A stretch of 64,000 nucleotides of DNA, taken from Acanthochlamys bracteata (lineage: Eukaryota > Streptophyta > Magnoliopsida > Pandanales > Velloziaceae). The stretch's first letter is position 1. Each line of letters starts with the position of its first letter. The stretch is taken from contig CM034139.1 in the NCBI GenBank assembly GCA_019914995.1, positions 7,170,461 to 7,234,460 of the forward strand. The letters run 5' to 3'. The position numbers and the translations under genes are program-made. The notes under the pieces are model-generated. The model did no database searches and was not told the DNA's origin. It worked only from the letters and a program-made list of their open reading frames with translations. Positions 1 to 11,305 of the stretch are shown one piece after another.

Positions 1-1370
1 AAATGGAGCGAAGAATGAAATATTTCAGAAAATTTTCAATTCAGCAACATAGTTCATGTTCTTTTTCATTGTACCCACTCAAGAATGGAACTCAAAGATG
101 GTTGTGTTGAAGATAACATTCAATAAATGTTTCCACATTTTCTTTTTCTGAAAAACTTGCTACAGAAATCAATTGATGACAAGGGAACAAATGCCAACTT
201 CTTCATGCAGCAGGATTCCATGTCTCTGTTTTGGAACTTAGCTTTAGCTTTGATGTAGAAATGCCAATGAAATTTTGGCAATGCATACCTACCTGCATAA
301 ATTATCTTGGCAACATCTACTACTACTACTTCATTCTCCCTACACTACAGTCGATCCGGATGCAACGCTACATACAGAATGCACCCGTGTTAACAAAGTG
401 AAAAACTCGCTAATCTTTAAACTGTGAAGTCATAGAGTTTGGTAACAACAAGAAGAATACCAGCATTTTCTCTCTGAACTTCGAAGAAGCAGAGCGGGTC
501 ATGGATTGGTAAATGGTAATCATGGCTATCAAAAACCTAGCTAGACAACACTGTAATCTATAACTACTCTCTTTATTTCACCGAAATCAAGCTCGCTAAA
601 GTTGCTCAAGAGCATGAAAATATCCATTGGAAAACACAGGTTAGAGATTCTAAAACTTGCCAAGCAACGCAACAACAACAGTACCATTACCCATCTCATT
701 GCAGTGTTGAACAAGGCCAACAATTTCTTTCTCAAGTATGCGATGAAGGTTTTAATTCATAGAAAGAGAAGTTCATCAGCCATTGTTGTCTTACCAGATC
801 CTTCTGTAACAAAGAAGAAGACATTGCTACCAGTCCCATGGTGATCTATGAGGGAAGAAGCAATCATGGAGGTCATGAACAAGCAGAGATGGTTAGATGG
901 GATGTAATGTTTCAAAACCTGAAACAAACATAATTTAAATAGTTAATATTAATCACTGGTGATTAAGATTGTGTTATTGTTTTGTATGTTGTAGCTCTTG
1001 TTCAACTTCTCTATATGACTATATGAGAATTTTGTTCTGTTATTTGTTAAGGCAAGCAAGCTCTTAATTGTGCTTACTAAATTCATATTTTAAATGCCCG
1101 TAACTAAATTTCTTTAAAGTAAAAAGTGAAAGTATAATTTTTAAAAAAATAAAATAGAAGTAAAATTCAGTATTTGTGTTTTAATAGTTTTTTTAAATGT
1201 GTTAAAAATCGAAAAATATAATTGGATTAGAAAGTGTGTAAATAAAAAAGTTAAACTGAAATTTTATATGTAAAAGTAGAGTTTTGATTTTTTATGTAAT
1301 TAAAATATATAAATCGTTCGAAACTTTAAATTTGGCTGGAAAAAGTAAAATTACATGTGTTTAAAACACG
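1..1370. other. No gene assigned; short unresolved frames
   Basis: AT-rich DNA without a convincing gene. Around 541-900 there are short open frames on both strands, and neither carries a domain I recognise. On the minus strand one stretch reads GTGSNVFFFVTEGSGKTT and then stops; its spacing does not fit a Walker A loop. The stretch could be a remnant or an untranslated end of a gene lying to the left. From about 1080 the sequence becomes A/T-rich and ends near 1370 in a segment with 'aaaacacgcact', resembling the end of the second foldback family described elsewhere in this window. Confidence 0.4.
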
Positions 1371-2360
1371 CACTAAGTGATAATAGAAAAATAAACGGAC
1401 CTACCAGGCAAAACAAATATAAGCGGCCTGTGCTGCGAAACAGCGAAACAACAATTCTTTAATGTTTTCTTTAAGTTTACTGATCTAAAAATTATGAAAG
1501 TATAAATAGAAACATAAAGGGCTTATATTGCAAATTACATGTTACAGTTTGTGCATAATAGTCCCACTAAAACAACTATTAGAGTTCATAAATCCCAAAT
1601 AGTGAAAGTAATAAAACAAACATAACAGGCTTACCTTGCAAAACATAATCCCATATTTTACCAATTCGTCTCACTAATAAGTTTATGCGAATTTACAGAT
1701 CCCTAAATGCAAAAAAGGAAAGCTTACGCTTGTATTGAAAAACGCTATTCTTCAGATTTGGCATCTTCATCCCAACAGTAATTTTGAACCCCTAAACGTT
1801 AAAAGTAATAATTAAAAAATAAAGAGACCTGTGAAACGTTGATTCACCGATTTCGTAGTTAGTTCTTCATTATGTAATAGCACTTCATCCCGTAATTGGT
1901 AAATGTAATAACAGAAAAATAGAGGGCCTATCATGCGAGACACATTTCACAATATTTTCACAATCATCCTATCACTTATCTCATGAAATAAATATAAATG
2001 TACACTGTTAGATGTTAATTCTAATGAAAGAAACTAAAGGGCAAATCGTGCAAATTATTATTTGCAGATTTTCATATTTATTCTCCCAATAATCGTATTG
2101 GATTTGATGGACTCCTAAATATTTATAGTAATAAAAGAATAAATGAAAGGTTTTGCATAGTTACCGCTTTAATAATATTAAAAGAATCTATTGATCCCAA
2201 AATGTTAAAAGTAATAAAAGAAACTTAGAGGGCTTATGTTGCTAACGGCATAAATGGGGCTTGCGTGTTAGTGCCGCTAATAAGGGTTATTCAAATTTGG
2301 ACACGCAAAAACGATGAAGTAATCCTGCAAAATAAAGGCCAACCTTGTGAAATAACAGTT
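1371..2360. repeat. Degenerate tandem array, unit about 90-115 bp
   Basis: A recurring core of the form 'aaagtaataaaagaaa' followed by 'agggcttaccttgcaaaa' appears about ten times: near 1371, 1491, 1600, 1701, 1792, 1890, 2011, 2105, 2197 and 2309. Spacing is roughly 80-120 bp. Between cores the copies share weaker matches ('cccaaa', 'cctaaa' just before the core). The copies are strongly diverged, so this looks like an old minisatellite-like array. I see no coding potential in it. Confidence 0.6.
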
Positions 2361-2400
2361 GCTAAAATTTTGTCTTTATGTAGATTTGAAACAACTAAGT

Positions 2401-2592
2401 GTGCGTTTTAGTAGGGCATATCAAAAATTATTTTTTAATTTTTTATTTTTAAATATATATTTTATAAATATTTAAAAAATTTATTTAAAAAATTAGATTA
2501 TGTAAAAAAATTTTACATAATAAAATTTTTTTATTACATATTTTTTTTATTTAAAAAATTTTTTATTTAACAAGCAATATCAAACGCATCCT
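2401..2592. mobile_element. MITE-like AT-rich foldback element, copy A (family 1)
   Basis: A ~190 bp A/T-rich segment starts with 'gtgcgtttta' and ends with 'tcaaacgcatcc', so the ends are imperfect inverted repeats around GTGCGTTT/AAACGCA. The immediate flanks both read TAA, compatible with a 3-bp target duplication as used by PIF/Harbinger Tourist-type MITEs. The interior shares 'tttttattacata' and 'attttataaatatttaaa' with other copies in this window. There are no open frames, so it is non-autonomous. Confidence 0.6.
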
Positions 2593-3313
2593 AAAGCAAG
2601 CAAGCCGGTTCATATGCGGCTTCTTAAACTTTCTTCTTCTTTGCTTTGTCCTCCCAATAGAATTAGCAACAATTTTTGTTCTGATCGGGTCTGTAACTTT
2701 TTGTTCCGTTGCCAAATGTTAGAATTCTCAAGAAAAACCTTAAAAAAACAGTTTTCATGTGTCCATGCGTTAAAATTTCCAACTTTTCCACTATGAACAA
2801 TTTTTCTTCACAAATTTGCCGTGATCAGTTCACTAATTTTGCTTTTTGTCTTTCTATGTGGCTGCTGCTAATCTTATCCTATATTAAACTTGAGCTGGTT
2901 TTCTTTCTTATCCATGTATGAACATCTGGAATCTATATAAGGTTAATTATGTAATTAAACAGATAACTAGGAGCTATATTCTGGTCTTATCCACGTGGAT
3001 CTTCTATTCGGTTTAGACATTTTCCTCCTTCATTTGTTGCAACGTTAATCTCCACTTCTGCTATTAAACTCCAGAAAAAACTTATCCAAACTAGAGAAAC
3101 AACCATTATTCCTGTACGTGGCAAACACATATTGGTTTTATTAATGTAGATTCCAGTCCGCGTTCCATACGATGTTAAACAATTAATAACCTTAATTGCT
3201 ATTACACAATTAATACCTTAAATTTCCGTCGATTCGCGCACGTCCGCATTCTTCGCTACCAGAAACCCCCTCAAACGTCAATTTATTACAATAATACCTT
3301 TAAAGTGAAGCTG

Positions 3314-3321
3314 TATAAATA
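3314..3321 (+). promoter_or_regulatory. TATA box of the serine-rich protein gene
   Basis: TATAAATA lies 155-162 bp upstream of the ATG at 3476 and is followed by a pyrimidine-rich leader ('cctctctttc'), a usual plant core-promoter layout. Confidence 0.55.
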
Positions 3322-3475
3322 CCTCTCTTTCAGTACCCGGTTCCTGTTTTTTTATTTTGAGTAATAACTGGTCTCTGTTTCCCATAAGAGAATCAACAAA
3401 GAGAAAAACATTCGAATCTTTTCTTTCTGAGTTTGGATTGAAGTTGAAAAGAAAAACCCTGTTCCCAATTCCCAA

Positions 3476-3997
3476 ATGCCGGCGCCGGCGAGAACACGCT
3501 CCGGCGGGTTTCTGTCAACAACAAGATCTAGTTCTTCTCTTCTTCGCCGCTCTGCTTCACCGACTCGGTTCTATCTCTCTTCTACCACCGCCGCAGCGGC
3601 AGTTTCGGTTCGTTTCTCTAGTCCTTCACCAGCGAAACCAACGCCTGCTACACGGAACCGAGTCTGTTCTTGTTCACCGACGACTCACCCTGGTTCATTT
3701 CGCTGCGCAATGCACCGGCAGATAGAGAGACAACAACAACAGCAACGGCAGCAGAATGGATCGACCGGTGACGGAGCGAGCCGGTTGAGCGCGAGAAGAT
3801 CGGCCATGGTGAACTCGTTAGTTCGAATTGGAGCCGTGGAAGGTGGTCAATTAATCCGGCGATCTTTGGCGGCGTTGATACGGCCGTCTTTGAACCAGCA
3901 ACGCCGTCGTGCTTCGTTCCAGCTGCGGCCGAGCAGGTTATCGTTGATGTCTAGTGCTGGTCCTGATCCTGACCTGATCTCGAGGCATGACGGATGA
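3476..3997 (+). CDS. Serine-rich protein-like (plant-specific), 173 aa
   Basis: Single-exon frame of 173 residues. The N-terminal half is rich in Ser, Thr, Arg and Ala (residues 1-60). It is followed by the short Cys motif CSPTTHPGSFRCAMH (about residues 65-79), which I recognise as the hallmark of the plant 'serine-rich protein-like' family (Arabidopsis At5g25280/At5g11090, from memory). A Gln run follows (about 84-93), then a basic segment with MVNSLVRIGAVEGGQLIRRSL (in two parts, about 112-131), and an Arg/Ser-rich tail. No signal peptide or membrane span is evident. Molecular function is unknown; relatives are reported as stress-responsive. The ATG is well placed after a leader with an upstream TATA box. 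The GC content is clearly higher than the surrounding DNA, as expected for a real coding exon. Confidence 0.85.
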   Translation: MPAPARTRSGGFLSTTRSSSSLLRRSASPTRFYLSSTTAAAAVSVRFSSPSPAKPTPATRNRVCSCSPTTHPGSFRCAMHRQIERQQQQQRQQNGSTGDGASRLSARRSAMVNSLVRIGAVEGGQLIRRSLAALIRPSLNQQRRRASFQLRPSRLSLMSSAGPDPDLISRHDG

Positions 3998-4630
3998 ACA
4001 TCTAACTGTTGGATTTGTTTTCCTTTTTCTTTTTTTGGCGGACAGTTGTTTTTTTGCGTGTGGATAAGTTGGGGTTTTTCTTTTTATCAAATCCTCAGGC
4101 AATGTAAATATTGACTTTTAAAATTTAGAATTTTTTTCATTTTAATTTGAAGGTTTTTGTTTAAATTTGTGTTCAAATAGTATAATAACATATATAGCTG
4201 CGTTTAGTTCATACAGGTTCTTATGTAGTTGAATGAAATGTTAGTGCTGTCGATGAAATTAGAATTTAAAATGATAACTTAAATTCAAAGGGATGAAATA
4301 GAGATCCGTAATACTGAAATGGAATCTAAACAAATGAATCAACCATCTGTTAGGAATTCCAATGCAGCATTAGAATCACAACTGTATCAAGAAGATTAAA
4401 CTGCTGCCATACCAAGTTAGTTAACCAAATACAAGACGCAAATTCAATACAAACATAAATAGAAAAGGTCCAAGAAATCGGAAAATAACCAATACATTCC
4501 CATGTACATCCACCGTTTACTTCATCGCTACACTCGCCGCGCCGGCCACAAAGAAGTTAAAAGTACTGATACAGACATCTCATGATGATTCTTGACCAGA
4601 TTTCCATTCATATTAGGATGGATGACAGAC

Positions 4631-7600
4631 TTACTTTCCATACTTGTAACGATGTCGCCGTTCTTTGGCATATATAACCCAGAAGATCAAAGACATCATC
4701 ACGGCAGCTGCAACCAATGCCAACCCTACATACACCCATTTGCTGTATCTGTTAAGGCCGGGGCAGTTGTTGTTATATATATCTGTGAAAGTCTGCCTCA
4801 CGTATGTACAATCTTGTACAGAAGCTAAGAATGGGCCATAACGGTATAATCCATAACTGACTTTCGCGCCAGAGGTCATTTGGTTGTATATTGTGGGAGT
4901 AAGGCGGCCTGGTGTTGTGCAAATTTCATTTCCCGACGAACTTCTTGTTTTGCATACAAAACCTTGCCAAACCTGCAAAAAACCGCAATCAGTAGTCTTT
5001 TTTTTCCTTTAAAGCCAGCAATATATATAAAGGTTTGTTCGTTCTGCGATATGTATACCTGTGAAGCATTATCAAACGTAACTTCTCTTTGCGCACACAG
5101 ACGGTTATCTAAGTTTGAAGTATATGGATTGCAGAGAGTGGGGATCAATGGTCCAGATTGGTTGTAGTACAATGGCCCAGCAACTGGAGGAAGGTTTCTG
5201 TTGGCAACATTGTTGATGACCTGATTAATGACGCTAACCAGCTGGTAGCTAACTTCTCTGCCACGGTATAGAGACTCATTTGCTGTTGAAACATCTACGC
5301 ATGGAAGAATGTTGTCCAGAGCTGTGTGCTCTGTAGGATGGCGGACCCATTCATCCATTGCAACACATGTATCTTCCACCACGCTGCGAAGGAGAAAAGC
5401 GGAGGTGTTTCAGAAAATTGTTCTTTTACACCATGATAAATAATAACAGATAAGAATAGATATAAATTGTATCAACGTGAAAACTGATTTGCTGAAGGAG
5501 ACGGAACTTCTGAATATAGGCCAAAACAGCATAAACAATATTGAAAGCAATCGAATCAATTGAAATAGTAATCATTTGATAAGCATATAATAGCAGAAGA
5601 ACAAAACCAATTTCATCTGCATACATAACATCGTATTTTGAAACTGACAGCCCAGTCAAAATAATAGTTGTGAAGGCTACAAACAGTCGAGTAATTCCAA
5701 AAAGTATATTCACAATCCAAGAAACCGCACTCACAAAAATTATCTTAAAAGAGTATGTTTGTAATTAGGTAGTGTAAATTCATGCACCAAAATAACCAGA
5801 TCTGTTGGCTTACTTGTGGAAAATGAGGAAGATACCAGACAAGATAAATGTCCCAGTAACAAGAATCCATCCAATTACCACCAAGCTGCAAAAACAACAT
5901 ATTTCATCAACGAAGAGCAATAGCTCAAGGATTATAGTGAACAACTAGATGAGAACGGAAACCTCATACATGTAAACAAGAGTTTGTAATCCAAGTATAG
6001 AAAGCACTGCAGAAAGCAACCAGAGCAAAACAATCCAAGTTAATGCACTCGAAGCAGGACGCATAAACGAGATTGGAAGGTCACGTATCTATAGTGCTTA
6101 CAGAATCCAACAAAAGCCAAAGCAAGCATCACAGCTGCGAGAATGATCAAAGCCAATCGACTGCAATTCAGAAGTGTAGAAGCATGGTTAGGACTAGGCT
6201 ACACCCTGAAAGCACAAACAATGAAAAAGAATGATATAGCAGGCATTCATACACTATGCGGAGCACACGTCTGATGCCCCTGGAATTTTTCTCTGTTTTG
6301 GTTTGAAGATTGTTAGCAGATGAGTTCAGCTTAGCTTCTGCATCGTTGATTCTTACACGAACATCAGCGGGAAGAAGAACCTGATCTATGGTGATTCCCT
6401 TAGCAGCACCCAAGGTATCCGAGAAATTTCTCAAGTTATTCACCGTGCTATCAGCTTGCCCAACTACATAGTCCAAAATGTTTGAGGTGCTATTATTAAA
6501 CTTCCCCTGGCCAGTGAACAGAACTATGCAGCCGATGCTGTAGGTGACAGAAGTATTAACTACTTACATTCGATGTACCAATAAAGCACAATAAACCAGA
6601 TTGTATAGCATGTAGTCGAAAGAACAGAACTTACATTGCAGCAACTGTGAACAAAATGAGAAGAATAAGGGATAGAAGATAAGCTGCACGAGAAGCAGTG
6701 TATGTCCTTCGAGGAAAGCAGCAGAAGTAGCAACACATGCCAAGAAGCAGCAATCCAAAAGCCAAGAACCAGGCAGCAGCAACAAGGAACAAGGGCGCAG
6801 CGCTAAATCCAGCCGACTGTCCAGATTTTTTGTTAAAACAATAAGTTAAAAGACATCAAACAAGGGAAAACCGAAATAAACAATATCACGGGGCAGTAAA
6901 TTTCAAGACTCACAGCCCAGTAGTGCTCGTTACTTATGTTCCATCCACCATTGTAGTACTTAAAACTGTCTATAGGGTCTTTCCTATGAGTCCTTTCTGC
7001 AGCCAATATGAATGACGAATTTGCTACCACAACATCACTGGTAGTATTAGCATCTGCAAGAGACCTCCTTGCCAGGAACAATCCTTCTCCAAATAATCCT
7101 TCATCTGCTCTTTGACCTATTATTGGAACAGTAGCACAAACAACTTCTCAACTTTTGCACATGAAACTAAATAATACAACCAAATGCCATCAAATATCAT
7201 AAATGTAAGAAGTAATATTCCCATTTGTTGAGAAAACTGCTTAGAAACGAAAAGAACTGAATTCCCAGTAACCCAAAGCTTTCTATTTACATGAGTATCT
7301 ATACCCAACTTAAAATGAATTAAATTCAACTAGAACTAGTAGTATGCTAATTTGATATATTTTGTTTCACAGAGCTACTAAAGATGGTCCTACGTAAAAA
7401 ATATTAGAAATAGCACAAAAAAACCAGTCCAGATCCAAACATACTGTTTTGCCTGAACAGATTAAACATAACTAAGCAAACCCTTGGTCCATTTCTACCA
7501 GAAATACTCCAGCATGTTTTCCTTTTTCAGGAATATCTGATAAAAATCTCAGTAACGTGAAGAATCCGTTACCAACACCAACTTAAAAACCTTGCAAAAA

Positions 7601-7805
7601 ATAATAATAATAAAAATAAAAATTGCTTTTGTATCGGAACCAAGAAGGTGAAATCTCAACAAAGATCAGACTTTTACAAGAGAGGAATGGATTTTGAGCA
7701 GTTACCTGAAATGGGTACGTGATAAAACCCGGAATGCCCGAGAGAAACACTGATTAAAGAGAAGAAAATAACCAAGAAACAGAAACAAGATTCAGAGAAC
7801 TTCAT
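4631..7805 (-). CDS. Five-pass transmembrane protein, DDB_G0292058-like family, 534 aa
   Basis: Nine exons on the minus strand: 7805-7706, 7116-6914, 6816-6635, 6537-6253, 6160-6102, 6006-5970, 5885-5814, 5383-5059, 4972-4631. All junctions are GT-AG and phases close to give 534 residues. The product begins with a signal peptide (MKFSESCFCFLVIFFSLI). Membrane segments lie near residues 108-128, 142-172, 257-288, 288-312 and 505-526. Two extracytosolic loops carry N-glycosylation sequons (NNST, NIS) and paired Cys (for example CNPYTSNLDNRLC). A basic tail KERRHRYKYGK ends the protein. Length and layout match the plant family annotated as 'transmembrane protein DDB_G0292058-like' (Arabidopsis At2g25270/At2g12400 group, from memory), probably at the plasma membrane; its biochemical role is not known. 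Intron 1 is long (589 bp). Three introns fall inside the membrane segments, giving very small exons of 37-72 bp. Confidence 0.85.
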
Positions 7806-8171
7806 AGTTCTCTCCTCACACAAATCTCTCAAAATCTCCAAGATATTACTTAGAAAAAATGGATCTTTAAAGAAATGGCAGAATCAAAAAAGTGCTTCGA
7901 GTGAAAACTAAAGCAAGAGATTAATAATTAAATAGAAGACACAGATATGTTTTCTGGTATGTTCTTTGGAGAGAGAATAAAGTTAGTGATGGATTAATTT
8001 TGTTAGAGAAACAAACACTTTAAATTAATTACTGAATTAATGTTTACGCATTACTACTATTAAGTGTTACTTAACAAGTTATTAAACCTTAACAGAGAGA
8101 CCAAAATCAAGTTAGTAGTAAATAAAATTCGAGAAAAACGTTTATGGTAGCGAATAAGCTGGAAAGGTTGG

Positions 8172-8183
8172 TGCCACGTGGCA
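8172..8183. promoter_or_regulatory. Palindromic G-box (TGCCACGTGGCA)
   Basis: A perfect 12-bp palindrome centred on CACGTG lies about 370 bp upstream of the start of the minus-strand membrane-protein gene. CACGTG with these flanks is a classic bZIP/bHLH (G-box, ABRE-like) site in plants. Whether it controls that gene is inference. Confidence 0.45.
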
Positions 8184-8587
8184 TCATTAAGGCAACAACT
8201 AACTACAACAACATGTTGTGGAGAAAATTAAAACTATTAAGCTAAGTTTTAATTTCAAAAGAAAAAAGAAACAAACAAGTAATGTAATGCACGACACTTG
8301 GTCAAATCACTTGGCAAAACTGCTGAGTTGTATTTCTCAGCCAAATGATTGATTTGTCAGTTAATATTTATAATAATATAATTTCTTAAACTGAAAAATC
8401 GTCTAATGTTTTATTAGGAATACTTTTTGCTAAAAGTTATACTCCTGAGCTTGTCTTGCAATCTTTCTTTGTTGGTTTGTGTTGAAATTGAAAGGCTATC
8501 ACTAACGCTTCTGTATCGGAGAACACAAACGCAAGTGGACCTAAAAAGAAATGCTCACCGATATTGTTCATTCTTTGCAACTATTTT

Positions 8588-8793
8588 GTGTGCGTTTGAA
8601 ATTATTTATAAAGTAGAATTTTTTTAAAATAAAAAATATTTTTATTTTTTTATTTTTAAAAAATAATAAAAATATATAATAAAAATATTTTATTACATAA
8701 AATTTTTAAATATTTATAAAATATATATTATAAAATATATAATTAAAAATAAAATTAAAAAATAATTTTTGAAATATGATGCCAAACGCACTC
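8588..8793. mobile_element. MITE-like foldback element, copy B (family 1)
   Basis: ~205 bp, almost pure A/T between inverted ends 'gtgtgcgtttg' and 'caaacgcactc'. The interior 'aaaataaaaaatatttttatt' is shared with the copies near 12.5 and 46.2 kb in the same orientation. Flanks are T-rich on both sides, so a target duplication cannot be judged. No coding capacity. Confidence 0.65.
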
Positions 8794-9381
8794 TTTATTT
8801 ATTTGCCAACAGACCACTGTCGCTGTTGATCCATTGATTCTTATCAGCAACAAAAGCAAACGGATGCTTTACAAAATTTTGATAAATATAATTATTAATA
8901 AAAATTTCTTTCGAAGAATTACTAGATTTTTTTCACTTTAGTCCTAATGCTATGAAAATACTGCGAAAGAGACTTGTTGAATGGAAGATTATGTAGACGT
9001 TTAGCTGAATATTTTAATCAATAAAATTAAAATGATTTTATAAAAAAATAAATATTTTTATTCTAAAAAAACTACTCCTAAACGTCCCCTCGATCTTAAG
9101 TTATCGAGCACAAGAAGAATCTAGTTTGAATACCAATGACTTCAAATTGACAGTAGAAATTTTCATGATACAAAATAAACAACAAACAAATATGCTGCAT
9201 AATTTTTGGAAAAAAAATTAAAAAATTACTGATTGTGATATCACTGATTTGGTGATCTATCATTAGGATTATTGATTCGACGCTTTTGTAGTAATGGGCC
9301 ATTCTAAGATTCAGGTAGAATCTAATAATGGGCTATAGCCTGCAGGTCCATTCTAACTGTAACTCCAATAAAAGTTATTAG

Positions 9382-9625
9382 AAGGCGTTTGGGACGGCAT
9401 TTTTAAAAATTCTATTTTAATTTTTTATTTTATATTTTTTAATATATATTTTATAAATATTTAAAAAAATTATTTAAAAATTTAGAAAATGTAGAAAAAT
9501 TTTTCGTAGTGAGATTTTTTTATTACATATTCTTATTACTTTTTAGAAATAAAAATAAAACTTATTTTAAAAAAATAAAAATATTTTTCGTTTCAAAAAA
9601 ATTTTATTTTATAAATACTCCTCCT
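9382..9625. mobile_element. MITE-like foldback element, copy C (family 1), decayed right end
   Basis: Starts with 'aaggcgtttgggacgg' and runs through the family interior ('tttttaatatatattttata', 'gtgagatttttttattaca'). The right end lacks a clear AAACGC and grades into 'ttttataaatactcctcc'. Orientation is opposite to copy B and the same as copy A. Confidence 0.5.
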
Positions 9626-9924
9626 CCTTCTAACTATATAAATTGGTTATGTATTAAGGTATTAACCTTGATAAGATTTATCACCTAAAATGAGAATTGG
9701 GAAATAGCATTTCTCAATTCTCATAGTTCAATTGCTGTTCGCAGTTGCCGACTTGCCGTCCCTTCTTTAGTAGTTCGATGGTTTTAATTGCAAAATAAAT
9801 CTCTAAAAGAAACCTCTGTTTACTAAATTATAAATAGTAAATTTTTAACGACAAATGGGCTCGTTTGATTATTGGGCCTTCTTATTTGGAATGGCGTGAA
9901 GCTTAATAATTAGAAATGTAAAAT

Positions 9925-10378
9925 GGGCCGGGTCAAACAAATCGGTCCGTGGTTCGGTCTATCGATCAGTCCGGCCCGATAAATAGTGATAGGATCGGAA
10001 CGGTCTGGCCCAATTCTATGGGTTGGATGGGCCGATTATATTGGCATGCCGGGCAGCCCGCCTGCCCGATTACTGTTCACGTTGACCGATCAATATAGAC
10101 CGTTGATCAGATCAAATTTCAATAAAAAATATTTTTATATTACTAAAAAATAAAATTTAAAAATAAAAAATATTTAGTTTTAAATTTTATCTTTAAAATA
10201 ATTTTTAATTTCTATTTTTTATATAAATTTAAAATATAAACCGGATAAATAGAATGAGCCGAATCGTGAGAAATAAAACCGGGCCAGATTGGTCCGACCT
10301 GGTTGCTTCACCTAGAACAGGCCAGCCTGGCCCGGTCTAGTAACTTGACTCGTGCGGATCAGGCCGGCCCTTCCATTT
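9925..10378. repeat. GC-rich foldback repeat with AT-rich core
   Basis: About 450 bp with two GC-rich arms around an A/T core (10120-10240). The left arm has 'atgggccgggtc', 'cagtccggcccgat', 'gccgggcagcccgcctg'; the right arm has 'accgggccaga', 'ggccagcctggcccggt', 'caggccggcccttccat'. The arms are imperfect inverted repeats and base composition jumps sharply against the flanks. It reads like a non-autonomous dispersed element; I cannot name the family. No open frame of note. Confidence 0.5.
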
Positions 10379-10966
10379 TTGTACCTATATTAATAATCAA
10401 GACCATTTAGATTTTTCATTTTATTTATTTGAAATTTTATGAGAAAAAAAGCTCAATTATTAAGTTATTGTTAATAATATAATGTAATTGTAATTAACAA
10501 AAGTTATTTTAATTGAATAGCTAGCATGTCTGTTTGTAGTAAGAATTACAAAAGAATTCCCAGAAAAACTGGAACATTTTTGTGCGCGCATCAAAGCTTT
10601 GTTTTTCTCTGTTTGTAATTTCCTTCTGATGATCAGTACATTACATCAATATTGGTTCAAGTCAATTGAGTTGTTTTCTTGAAATCTGTGTTAAAATATA
10701 ATATAATTATAAAAAAATGTTATTATTTTAAAAGTTTATATTAACTGGTTTCTTAATATAATATTAGTGAGAAATTAGTGAGACCTCTTGACAAAAAAAT
10801 CTTTTCTTTTCTTATCTTTAGCTAGCATAGGCGTGCAGAAGAATTTCTTTCTTAATATCTTCTGCATGAAATCTAGATGTAGCTTTAATTTATTAGCTGT
10901 TCTCAGAATAAAAGAAGAAAAATAACAATGCACAGTGGTCATGGAGATGGAAGCATGCTTCGATGA

Positions 10967-11305
10967 TCAGTGGTGTTTGGCCTTGTGATCACTTGGTCCG
11001 AAATAATCTTCATGAACAATTGGTAGATCCTTGATATTACTCGAACTATGTGTGCTTTCATGATGCAACTCTCCACTAATTTTCGGAGACAGTAAAATCT
11101 TTCTGCGTGTAAAAGACAATGCCTGTTTTTCTGAACCTAAAAAAAATATTAAATTGCAGAACTCAAATTTTAGACTTACATTTCTAATGATCAACGAAAT
11201 CCTTCGAAGTGTTAATAACAAAGGCTTACCTTGACTTTCAGTTGATAGCAGAAGTAGCAAGACAATGGAGATCAGTAGTACTACTGAAAATGTTTTAAGT
11301 CTCAT
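10967..11305 (-). CDS. Small secreted peptide precursor, RGF/GLV/CLEL-like, 81 aa
   Basis: Two exons on the minus strand, 11305-11230 and 11136-10967, joined in phase 1 to give 81 residues. The N-terminus is a strong signal peptide (MRLKTFSVVLLISIVLLLLL, cleavage likely after STES). A variable basic, Ser-rich middle contains the dibasic RRK. The protein ends ...HEDYFGPSDHKAKHH. The last 13 residues fit the root-meristem growth factor/GOLVEN pattern D-Y-x-x-P-x6-H-[N]: Asp-Tyr is the tyrosylprotein sulfotransferase site with an acidic residue before it, Pro is at position 5 and His at 12. The usual Pro-Pro at 9-10 and Asn at 13 are absent, so assignment is tentative. Such peptides act extracellularly through RGI-type LRR receptor kinases in root growth and gravitropism. 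The 93-bp intron is a multiple of three and free of stops, so retention would encode a 112-residue precursor with the same C-terminus. Confidence 0.55.
   Translation of the reverse strand: MRLKTFSVVLLISIVLLLLLSTESQGKPLLLTLRRISLIIRNVSLKFEFCNLIFFLGSEKQALSFTRRKILLSPKISGELHHESTHSSSNIKDLPIVHEDYFGPSDHKAKHH

Noticed and set aside
541-844. Overlapping short frames on both strands near the left edge
   Set aside because: Neither frame has a known motif; the GSGKTT string does not have Walker A spacing and is followed by a stop.
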